Shown: positions 58,140 to 64,000 of the stretch, one piece after another | Numbering within the stretch: the first letter of the stretch is position 1 | How the letters are laid out: every line of letters begins with the position of its first letter | NCBI GenBank assembly: GCA_963819635.1 | Contig: CAWFWX010000003.1 | Span: forward strand, 682,001-746,000 | DNA: 64,000 bases | Source of the DNA: JACVRW01 sp963819635 | GTDB taxonomy: Bacteria; Actinomycetota; Thermoleophilia; Solirubrobacterales; Thermoleophilaceae | Direction: 5' to 3' | The notes under the pieces: model-generated | Told to the model about the DNA's origin: nothing | Database searches by the model: none | What the model saw: the letters and a program-made list of their open reading frames with translations, nothing else | Made by a program: the position numbers and the translations under genes

Positions 58140-58664
58140 GTGTACCGCCACACGGAGGCCAATGTTTTCAAGCGGGCCATCCGGCGCTCCGCGGGCTGGA
58201 AGCCGCTGTCGCTGTTCTACGCGCGGACGCTTCATCTGCTCGACAAGGGCGTGTTCAAGCTCACGCGTGGGCGGACCACGTTCTCGGGCTGGCTCGCCGG
58301 CCTCCCGGTCGCGTGGCTCACGACCACGGGTGCCAAGAGCGGCGCCGAGCGGACCTCGCCGGTGCTCGCGATCCCGTGCGGCGACGGCAGGCTTGTCGTG
58401 ATCGCGTCGAACTACGGGCAACGGAACAACCCGTCCTGGTACTACAACATTCGCGCGAACCCGCGCACGCGCATCCACTTCGACGGCGCCGAGCGCGAGA
58501 TGGTCGCGCGGGTGCTCGAGGGCGACGAGCGCGAGCAGTGGTACGAGCGTGGGATCGAGATCTATCCAGGCTGGATCGAGTACCGGAAGCGGGCACCGCG
58601 CCAGATCCCGGTCATCCAGCTGGAGGCGGCCGGCGCGTCAGGCGCACCCAGCGCCACCGGGTGA
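58140..58664 (+). CDS. Deazaflavin (F420)-dependent nitroreductase-like protein
   Basis: A 174-residue protein of the DDN/FDOR family that uses F420H2 or FMN: PVAWLTTTGAKSGAERTSPV with the TGxKSG phosphate-binding loop, VVIASNYGQRNNPSWYYNIR and ANPRTRIHF are all characteristic. Activities in the family include reduction of quinones, aflatoxins and nitroimidazoles; the native substrate is unknown. GTG start at 58140. Its end overlaps the convergent secreted-protein gene by 27 bases. Fits the general F420 use in this genome, with the LLM-type oxidoreductase at 15298-16179. Confidence 0.88.
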   Translation: MYRHTEANVFKRAIRRSAGWKPLSLFYARTLHLLDKGVFKLTRGRTTFSGWLAGLPVAWLTTTGAKSGAERTSPVLAIPCGDGRLVVIASNYGQRNNPSWYYNIRANPRTRIHFDGAEREMVARVLEGDEREQWYERGIEIYPGWIEYRKRAPRQIPVIQLEAAGASGAPSATG

Positions 58665-59108
58665 CGCCGCCCCGCCGGCGGATGCGCCCTCGGCAGCTTG
58701 GCGCATCCTCCTCGGGGTGGTGGTGAGGCACAGGTTCGAGTGCCAGCGGTGGTTGCGGCGCATGACGAAGAGCCCGTAGAGCTGTCCCTTCTGATGCTGC
58801 AGGCCGCAGGTGACCTCGCTGCGGACGCTTCGGACCCGCACCCGGCGGCCGCGCCGAAGCCCCGGTCCGCGGTTATAGACGCGCCTCACCCGATAGACGA
58901 AGTCGGTCGGCTCCCCTGAGCTGATCGGCTCGCCCTGAGCGGGCGGATCCACCACACGCACGGCGACCAGGCGCCCGACGAACGCGCCGTCCGACTCCTT
59001 GAGCAACCTCGGCTCGTCCGGCGGGACGCAGGAGCACGCCATGGCTGCGTCCGCGCTCAGCAGCGGGACGCCGAGGGCGACGGCGGCGACAGCCAGCTGG
59101 CGCATCAT
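58638..59108 (-). CDS. Secreted TIMP/netrin-like domain protein
   Basis: A 156-residue exported protein: signal peptide (MMRQLAVAAVALGVPLLSAD), then a cysteine motif CSCVPP at the mature N-terminus and LKESDGAFVGRLVAVRVVD, recalling tissue-inhibitor-of-metalloproteinase (NTR-like OB fold) domains that occur in secreted bacterial proteins. Two further cysteines (EVTCGLQ and HSNLCLT) would be disulphide partners. The start overlaps the stop of the VOC gene by four bases. The C-terminal 30 residues are Ala/Gly-rich and probably disordered. Protease inhibition is only one possibility. Confidence 0.65.
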   Translation of the reverse strand: MMRQLAVAAVALGVPLLSADAAMACSCVPPDEPRLLKESDGAFVGRLVAVRVVDPPAQGEPISSGEPTDFVYRVRRVYNRGPGLRRGRRVRVRSVRSEVTCGLQHQKGQLYGLFVMRRNHRWHSNLCLTTTPRRMRQAAEGASAGGAASPGGAGCA

Positions 59109-59527
59109 TCGGGCAGCTCCACAGAGCCGTCGTCCCGGATCGTCCAGTGCGGGTTGTGGGCGATCTCCCAGGGATGGTCCTCCGGGTCCGTGAACGCCGC
59201 CGAGTAGCCGCCCCAGAACGTCTCGGCCGGCTCGCGGACCACGTTCGCGCCGGCGCGGCGCGCCTCCTCGATAACCGCGTCGACCTCGTCGGGCGAGCGC
59301 ACGTTGTGGGCGAGCGTCACCCCGCCCCAGCCGCCGCCGTCCTCCACGCCGCTGTCCTCGGCCAGCCTTGCGCGGTCCCAGAGCGCCAGGACCATGCCGC
59401 CGGAGCGGAAGAACACGACGTCGTCGTCCGGTCCGGCACCGGTCGCCCAGCCGAGCGCCTCGTAGAAGGCGCGCGCACGAGCGAGGTCCCGGACACCCAG
59501 CGTCACGAGGCTGACCCGCTGCTCCAT
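59105..59527 (-). CDS. VOC-family (glyoxalase-like) protein
   Basis: A 140-residue vicinal oxygen chelate domain protein: RVSLVTLGVRDLARARAFYE, the first metal-side strand, GGMVLALWDRARLA, DEVDAVIEEARRAGANVVRE and the closing GGYSAAFTDPEDHPWEIAHN (metal Glu in WEIA). It is a common fold for glyoxalases, dioxygenases and antibiotic-resistance proteins; the substrate is not defined. A TAGGCT (59539-59534, minus) that includes the previous gene's TAG ends six bases before the ATG, so it may have its own leaderless promoter. The secreted-protein gene follows by an ATGA overlap. Confidence 0.85.
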   Translation of the reverse strand: MEQRVSLVTLGVRDLARARAFYEALGWATGAGPDDDVVFFRSGGMVLALWDRARLAEDSGVEDGGGWGGVTLAHNVRSPDEVDAVIEEARRAGANVVREPAETFWGGYSAAFTDPEDHPWEIAHNPHWTIRDDGSVELPE

Positions 59528-59536
59528 TTGTGCAGC

Positions 59537-60091
59537 CTACGCCGTGAGGTCCTCCGCCAGCAGCGAGAACATCACCAGGTCCTCGCGCTCCCCGTGCCGG
59601 CGGCGGTAGCGCCGCAGCGTGCCCTCGCGCCTGAAGCCGGCCCGCTCCGCCAGCCGCTGAGACGCCTCGTTCTCCGGGTTGGCGAGCAGCTCCAGGCGCT
59701 CCAGGCCGAGGCTCGTGAGCGCCCAGACGGCCAGCATGCGCGTCGCGCGCGCGCCGATGCCGCGCCGGCGCGCCTCGGCGGCCACCCAGTAGCCGACCTC
59801 GCCCTTCAGGTCGGGCCAGTCGAAGTTCGACAGGCCGAGCGCGCCCAGGACGCGGTCGTCCAGGTCGACGATCGCAAGCGCGAGCTCGCGGCCGGCGGCG
59901 ATGTCGGTCCCGGTGCCCGCGATGAAGTCACGGGCGTGGCGCTCGGTGTAGTTGTGCGGCACCACCGTCCAGCGCGGGATCTCAGGGTCTTGGCAGGCGG
60001 TGGTCACCGCGGGGACGTCGCGCCGCTCCCAGGGCCGCAGCCGGATCTCGCCGTCAGTCAGCGGAGGGTCGGGAAGCGGGATCGAGCGCAT
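59537..60091 (-). CDS. GNAT-family N-acetyltransferase (RimJ/RimL-like)
   Basis: A 184-residue acetyltransferase: LTDGEIRLRPWERRDVPAVT at the N-terminus, VLGALGLSNFDWPDLKGEVG, the acetyl-CoA loop ARRRGIGARATRMLAVWAL, and LERLELLANPENEASQRLAE followed by GFRREGTLRR, which is the RimJ/RimL subgroup. It probably modifies protein N-termini or small amines. The ATG at 60091 is chosen because the preceding frame consists of low-complexity Arg/Ser codons. It overlaps the thpR end by 38 bases, so it is translated from the same message. Confidence 0.84.
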   Translation of the reverse strand: MRSIPLPDPPLTDGEIRLRPWERRDVPAVTTACQDPEIPRWTVVPHNYTERHARDFIAGTGTDIAAGRELALAIVDLDDRVLGALGLSNFDWPDLKGEVGYWVAAEARRRGIGARATRMLAVWALTSLGLERLELLANPENEASQRLAERAGFRREGTLRRYRRRHGEREDLVMFSLLAEDLTA

Positions 60092-60653
60092 CTCCCGCAA
60101 CCGTACGCGCCAGCGGCTCGTAGAGCGCGCCCTGCGGCCGCAGCGTGGAGCGGTAGAGGGTGACCACACCCGCCTCGAACGGCTCGGCCGGCGGCGGCGG
60201 CTCGGCCGGCGGCGGCGCAATGCGCCGCTCTCCCCTCTTGGCGCGCGCCAGCGTGACGTGTGGCCAGAACGGGCGCTTCTCCGGCTTGTACCAGCCGCCG
60301 GACTCGAGAGCGTCTGAGATCGCGGCCTGGAGCGCGGTCGCGCGACCCTCGTCGTCGTCGAGGTCGAGCGCGAACAGGCGCGGGTTGCGCGGCGGCACCG
60401 GGCGGACGGCCGTGGCGGCCAGGCACGGAACCGGCGCGGCCGGGAGCGACCCGAACGCGGCGGCCGCGATCGCGTCGGCGGCCGACTCGTCCTGCCAGCC
60501 GAGGAACACGAGCGTCACGTGGAGCGCCTCGGGCCGCACCGGGCGCAGGTCCCGACGGCCGTCCAGCAATGCGTCACGCCACTCGACGAGTCGGTCGCGC
60601 GCATCCTCGGGGAGGTCGAGCGCGAGGAACATCCTCGCGCGCGGCCCGCTCAC
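60054..60653 (-). CDS. thpR: RNA 2',3'-cyclic phosphodiesterase (2'-5' RNA ligase family)
   Basis: A 199-residue 2H phosphoesterase. The two catalytic HxT motifs are ALHVTLVFLGW and FWPHVTLARAKR, and the N-terminus is ARMFLALDLPEDARDRL. It opens 2',3'-cyclic phosphates on RNA ends and may join 2'-5' ends in vitro. A Pro/Ala insert (PPPAEPPPPAEP) precedes the last strands. The GTG start overlaps the cinA stop (GTGA). The GNAT gene begins inside its 3' end. In actinobacteria thpR often follows cinA ahead of recA, as here. Confidence 0.92.
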   Translation of the reverse strand: MSGPRARMFLALDLPEDARDRLVEWRDALLDGRRDLRPVRPEALHVTLVFLGWQDESAADAIAAAAFGSLPAAPVPCLAATAVRPVPPRNPRLFALDLDDDEGRATALQAAISDALESGGWYKPEKRPFWPHVTLARAKRGERRIAPPPAEPPPPAEPFEAGVVTLYRSTLRPQGALYEPLARTVAGDALDPASRPSAD

Positions 60654-61957
60654 TGCTGCCTGGCTCCTGCCGTGGTCTGGGGGTGTGGGGCGTGGTCAGC
60701 CGAGAGCACCCGCCGCAGCAGGTGCATCGCGACGGTGGTCGAGCGCTCGCGGATGTCGGCGCGGTCGCCCGGCAGCCGAACCGTCCGGGTGATCCCGCGG
60801 CCGTCCGCCAGCCTCACGCTCCAGCACACCGTCCCGACCGGCTTCTCCTCGGTTCCTCCGTCCGGGCCGGCGATGCCCGTGATCGACACCGCGGTGTCGG
60901 CCTCGAAGCGGCTCAGCGCGCCCTCCGCCATCGCCTCGGCCACCGGCTCGGAGACGGCGCCGTGGCGCTCGATGAGCAGGGGATCGACCCCGAGCAGCTC
61001 GACCTTTGCGTCGTTCGAGTACGCCACCACCCCGCCCATCACGTACGCGGACGAGCCGGGCCGCTCGGTGAGCCTGGCGGCCAGCAGGCCCGCCGTGCAC
61101 GACTCCGCCGTCGCGATCCGCCTGCCGGCAAGGAGCTGCGCCACCTGGTCGTCGATGCGAGCGCCGTCCTCGGAGAAGATCTCGCGCGCGTGGCGCTCGC
61201 GCAGCAGCACGACGAGCTCGTCGTAGACCTGCGCCGAGACCGGCTCGAAGCGGGTCACCATCTCGATCTCCCCGCGCCGGAGACAGGTGGTGATCTCGAG
61301 CTCGCCGTATCCATCGATGCCCTCCTCGGCGTCCCGGAGCGTGTCCGCGAGGCCCGACTCGGGAAGGCCGAACATCCGGATCGTCTGCTGCCGGTACTCC
61401 GTGCGCCCCGCGATGGCCTCCTTAACGGCGTCCGTGGCCACGGCGGTGCGCCACATCGGCTGGAGCTCGCGCGGCGGACCAGGGAGGACGACCACGGTGG
61501 GCGTGCCGGGGACCACCACACCCGGCGCCGTGCCGACCGGATCGATGATGAACGACCCCTCCGGGATCAGCGCCTGCTTGCGGTTGGCCGAGCGCACCGC
61601 CTCGAAGTCCCAGTGGCTGAAGCGCGCCATCAGAGGCTTCAGGATCGACGCGATCTTGTCCTCGAGAGCATCGTCGAGAACCAGCTCGCGGCCCGCGAAG
61701 CGGGCGACCGTCTCGACCGTCATGTCGTCGGCCGTCGGGCCGAGCCCGCCGCTCGTGAGGATCAGGTCGACTCCCTGGTCGGCCAGGAAGCGCAGCTGCG
61801 CCTCGATGTCCTCCGGCCGGTCACCGCAGATCGTGATGTGCGCGAGCTCGACGCCCAGCTCGAGCAGGCGGTCAGAGAGCCACGGGCCGTTGCGGTCCTG
61901 GATACGGCCGGTAAGCACCTCGGTGCCGGTGACGACGATGCCAGCGCGCGCGCTCAA
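60650..61957 (-). CDS. cinA: CinA: NMN deamidase / ADP-ribose pyrophosphatase family
   Basis: A 435-residue two-domain protein. The N-terminal COG1058 molybdopterin-like domain (VVTGTEVLTGRIQDRNG; ILTSGGLGPTADDMTV; VVVLPGPPRELQPMW) and the C-terminal CinA/PncC domain (IATAESCTAGLLAARLTERP; TGIAGPDGGTEEKPVGTVCW) are complete. The protein processes nicotinamide mononucleotide in the NAD cycle and is linked to competence in some bacteria. Start TTG at 61957 with AGGGTG upstream. It follows the RodZ-like gene by 12 bases and overlaps thpR. Confidence 0.94.
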   Translation of the reverse strand: MSARAGIVVTGTEVLTGRIQDRNGPWLSDRLLELGVELAHITICGDRPEDIEAQLRFLADQGVDLILTSGGLGPTADDMTVETVARFAGRELVLDDALEDKIASILKPLMARFSHWDFEAVRSANRKQALIPEGSFIIDPVGTAPGVVVPGTPTVVVLPGPPRELQPMWRTAVATDAVKEAIAGRTEYRQQTIRMFGLPESGLADTLRDAEEGIDGYGELEITTCLRRGEIEMVTRFEPVSAQVYDELVVLLRERHAREIFSEDGARIDDQVAQLLAGRRIATAESCTAGLLAARLTERPGSSAYVMGGVVAYSNDAKVELLGVDPLLIERHGAVSEPVAEAMAEGALSRFEADTAVSITGIAGPDGGTEEKPVGTVCWSVRLADGRGITRTVRLPGDRADIRERSTTVAMHLLRRVLSADHAPHPQTTAGARQQ

Positions 61958-61969
61958 CTCACCCTGAGA

Positions 61970-62716
61970 CTACGCACAGGGACGCTGGCCGTTCGGCAGC
62001 TCGCGCACACGCCGCGGCGTGAACGCGAAGCCCACCGGATCAGGGCCGGGCGTGACCTTGACGCGCTTGCCGTTCATCCACAGCTGCACGTCGCGCTTGC
62101 CGAGGTTGATCCGCAGCCGCTTGCCGCGGAACCGCTGTGCGTCGGCGATCGTGTTCTCGAACAACACCGGGCTGCCGAGGCCTCGGTCCACGCAGACGTA
62201 GGTGGGGGTGGCCGGGACGATTCGGAGCAGGACCCGCCTGGGCGCCGGCGGCTTCGGGTTCTCCTTCTTCGTCGTCTGCTGCTCGGTCGTCTCCGGCGCC
62301 GACGCCTGGTTGCCCTCGCCGCCGTCGCCCTCGTCGCTCGCGAGGCCGATCGCCACGAGCGCGGCCACGATCCCCACGAGCACCAGGAGGGCCACCGCTC
62401 CCGGCCCGAGCCGCGGGCCGCGCTGGCGGTCGCGACGTGCGACCGAGGGCGGGCCGAGCGGCTGCAGCTCCAGCTCGTCCTCGCGCTCGTAGTTGGTGCG
62501 GTACTCCTCGACGAGCACATGCGGGTCCAGGCCGAGCATCTCCGCGTAGGTGCGCAGGAACGTCTTGACGAACGTGGGCCCGGGGAGCATCCCGAACTCC
62601 TCGTTCTCGAGCGCGCGCAGGTACTTCGCCCGGATCTTCGTGCGCATCTCGACGTCCGCGATGTCGAGACGCTGCCGCATCCGCGCCTCGCGGAGCGTTT
62701 CGCCAATGCTCGGCAT
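61970..62716 (-). CDS. rodZ: RodZ-like helix-turn-helix membrane protein
   Basis: A 248-residue protein with a cytoplasmic HTH_25 domain (SIGETLREARMRQRLDIADV; RTKIRAKYLRALENEEFGML), one membrane helix (about 105-127, GAVALLVLVGIVAALVAIGL) and an extracytoplasmic DUF4115-type domain (RVLLRIVPATPTYVCVDRG; LRINLGKRDVQLWMNGK). RodZ links MreB to the wall synthesis machinery and acts in cell shape. It lies between ftsK and cinA, the usual actinobacterial position. ATG start at 62716, 24 bases after ftsK. Confidence 0.85.
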   Translation of the reverse strand: MPSIGETLREARMRQRLDIADVEMRTKIRAKYLRALENEEFGMLPGPTFVKTFLRTYAEMLGLDPHVLVEEYRTNYEREDELELQPLGPPSVARRDRQRGPRLGPGAVALLVLVGIVAALVAIGLASDEGDGGEGNQASAPETTEQQTTKKENPKPPAPRRVLLRIVPATPTYVCVDRGLGSPVLFENTIADAQRFRGKRLRINLGKRDVQLWMNGKRVKVTPGPDPVGFAFTPRRVRELPNGQRPCA

Positions 62717-62740
62717 TGGCGACCTATTCTGCCTAACGCA

Positions 62741-64000
62741 CTATTCCTCGACGGGGCCCGCAACCGCGGGTTCACTCAAAGCCTCGAGCACACGCGGCAG
62801 ATCGGCCTCGGTGATCAGCACCTGGCGCGCCTTGGAGCCCTCGTAGCCCGAGATCACGCCGCGCCGCTCCATCATGTCGATCAGGCGCCCGGCACGCGTG
62901 TAGCCCACGCGCAGGCGGCGCTGGAGCATCGAGGTCGAGGCCGTGCCGAGCTGGACGACCGTGGCGATCGCCTCGCCGAGCAGGTCGTCCTGGTCGGGGT
63001 CGAAGTCGCCGTCGGCGCCCTCCGCGCCCTCCTCCGGCTCGACCGCCTCGAGCAGCTCCTCCTGGAGCTCCGGCTCGCCCTGGCGGCGCCAGTGTTCGGT
63101 CACGCGCTCGATCTCCTCTTCCGCGATGAACGCGCCCTGGATGCGCGCGGTGCGCGACTCGCCGGCGGGGCGGAACAGCATGTCGCCCTGGCCGAGCAGC
63201 GACTCGGCGCCGTTCTGGTCGAGGATCACGCGCGAGTCCGTCTGCGACGAGACCGCGAAGGCGATCCGCGCCGGCACGTTCGCCTTGATCATGCCGGTGA
63301 TCACGTCCGCGCTCGGGCGCTGGGTCGCGAGCACGAGGTGGATGCCCACGGCACGTGACTTCTGCGCCAGGCGGATGATCGAGTCCTCCACGTCGGCGGG
63401 CGCGACCATCATCAGGTCGGCGAGCTCGTCGATCACGCACAGGATGTAGGGCAGCGGCGCCTCGCCCTCGCGCACGCGCACGCGGTTCAGCTCCACGAGG
63501 TTGCGCGTCTTGGCGCGGCTCATGACGCCGTAGCGCTCCTCCATCTCCTTGATCAGGTTGCTGAGCACGTTCGCCGCGAGCCGCGGCGAGGTGACGACCG
63601 GCGTGAGCAGGTGCGGGATGCCCTCGTAGTGGTTCAGCTCCACGCGCTTCGGGTCCACGAGCACCATGCGCACCTCGTTCGGCGACGAGCGCAGGAGGAC
63701 GCTCGACAGCATCGCGTTCACGCAGCCCGACTTACCGGAGCCGGTGGTGCCCGCGATCAGGATGTGCGGCTGCTTCGCGAGGTCGGTGCCGATCGCCTTG
63801 CCGGCGATGTCCTTGCCGAGCCAGACCGACAGCGGCGACCATCCCTTCGGCGTGTCCTGGAAGACGTCGCCGAGGTGGACCATCGAGCGCACCCGGTTGG
63901 GCACCTCAACGCCGATCGCCTGCTTCCCGGGGATCGGGGCGAGGATGCGCACCTGCTCGGCGGCGAGCGCGTAGGCCAGATCGTCCTTCAGCTGCGCGAC
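62741..64000 (-). CDS. ftsK: DNA translocase FtsK/SpoIIIE, C-terminal part
   Basis: The gene runs off the right edge; 419 residues of the motor and the gamma domain are visible. Walker A is LIAGTTGSGKSGCVNAML and Walker B LCVIDELADLMM; ATQRPSADVITGMIKANVP and SQTDSRVILDQNGAESLLGQ are the expected pore elements. The end, STSMLQRRLRVGYTRAGRLI, is the KOPS-reading gamma domain, followed by IDMMERRGVISGYEGSKARQ. It pumps chromosomal DNA through the septum and activates XerCD. Reading continues beyond 64000 (AQLKDDLAYALAAEQ), so the N-terminus and membrane domain are outside. Confidence 0.95.
   Translation of the reverse strand, partial: VAQLKDDLAYALAAEQVRILAPIPGKQAIGVEVPNRVRSMVHLGDVFQDTPKGWSPLSVWLGKDIAGKAIGTDLAKQPHILIAGTTGSGKSGCVNAMLSSVLLRSSPNEVRMVLVDPKRVELNHYEGIPHLLTPVVTSPRLAANVLSNLIKEMEERYGVMSRAKTRNLVELNRVRVREGEAPLPYILCVIDELADLMMVAPADVEDSIIRLAQKSRAVGIHLVLATQRPSADVITGMIKANVPARIAFAVSSQTDSRVILDQNGAESLLGQGDMLFRPAGESRTARIQGAFIAEEEIERVTEHWRRQGEPELQEELLEAVEPEEGAEGADGDFDPDQDDLLGEAIATVVQLGTASTSMLQRRLRVGYTRAGRLIDMMERRGVISGYEGSKARQVLITEADLPRVLEALSEPAVAGPVEE

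Overview
The window is a very GC-rich, gene-dense chromosomal segment of an actinobacterium. Several traits point to a deep-branching class of the Thermoleophilia/Rubrobacteria type (Solirubrobacterales-like): an RsiG-type protein with a single c-di-GMP motif, a GarA/OdhI-like FHA protein beside an FtsR-like MerR regulator, F420-type enzymes, a WS/DGAT acyltransferase, MurT/GatD and an RodZ-like protein. This placement is inferred from gene content, not from a phylogeny. Coding density is near saturation. No rRNA, tRNA, CRISPR array, prophage or insertion sequence was found, and no gene-free stretch exceeds 300 bases (the longest is 55686-55964).

Layout, left to right. 1-6.2 kb (+): the 3' part of proS, a CDP-alcohol phosphatidyltransferase, rsiG, a zinc-ribbon GarA-like FHA protein, an FtsR-like MerR regulator, apt, an SRPBCC protein and a frameshifted FAD-linked oxidase. 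6.2-12.6 kb (mostly -): a membrane protein with a sigma-region-4-like N-terminus, a class III cyclase, nadE and a beta-lactamase-like/VanX-like fusion. 12.6-23.6 kb: an orphan NarL-type histidine kinase, a frameshifted 2-hydroxyacid dehydrogenase, a luciferase-like oxidoreductase, P-II plus ammonium transporter, a YbaK deacylase with WS/DGAT, dinB, an SDR and pdxH. 23.7-29.8 kb: osmC, a free-standing LAGLIDADG homing endonuclease with an SOS-box-like site upstream, a DivIVA-domain protein, a CnoX-like thioredoxin, a cyclophilin lipoprotein and HAD/phosphatase-like genes.

29.9-34.4 kb (+) is a tight five-gene operon: class II amidotransferase, lipid kinase, murT, a methyltransferase and gatD. 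34.4-45.6 kb holds a PilB/GspE ATPase, STAS, a PadR pair, an animal-type haem peroxidase, hflX, an epimerase, a DapL-like aminotransferase, a DapF homologue lacking both catalytic cysteines, and an ArsR/AHSA1 pair. 45.8-64 kb carries the conserved actinobacterial block, read right to left: ftsK, rodZ-like, cinA, thpR, recA, recX, rny, miaB and miaA. Interspersed are a penicillin acylase, a siderophore-binding-like lipoprotein and a c-di-GMP-linked pair (degenerate GGDEF; MshEN plus coiled coil).

Three themes recur. (1) Cyclic-di-GMP reception: RsiG, the MshEN domains of the PilB-like ATPase and of a coiled-coil protein, and a catalytically degenerate GGDEF protein. (2) Promoters look largely leaderless: TAnnnT hexamers end 5-10 bases before start codons at about twenty loci. 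(3) A palindrome family with the half-site GGGGTCAG sits at four loci and supplies stop codons or upstream regions to neighbouring genes. Four peripheral genes each carry one apparent inserted base, whereas the housekeeping genes read through intact.
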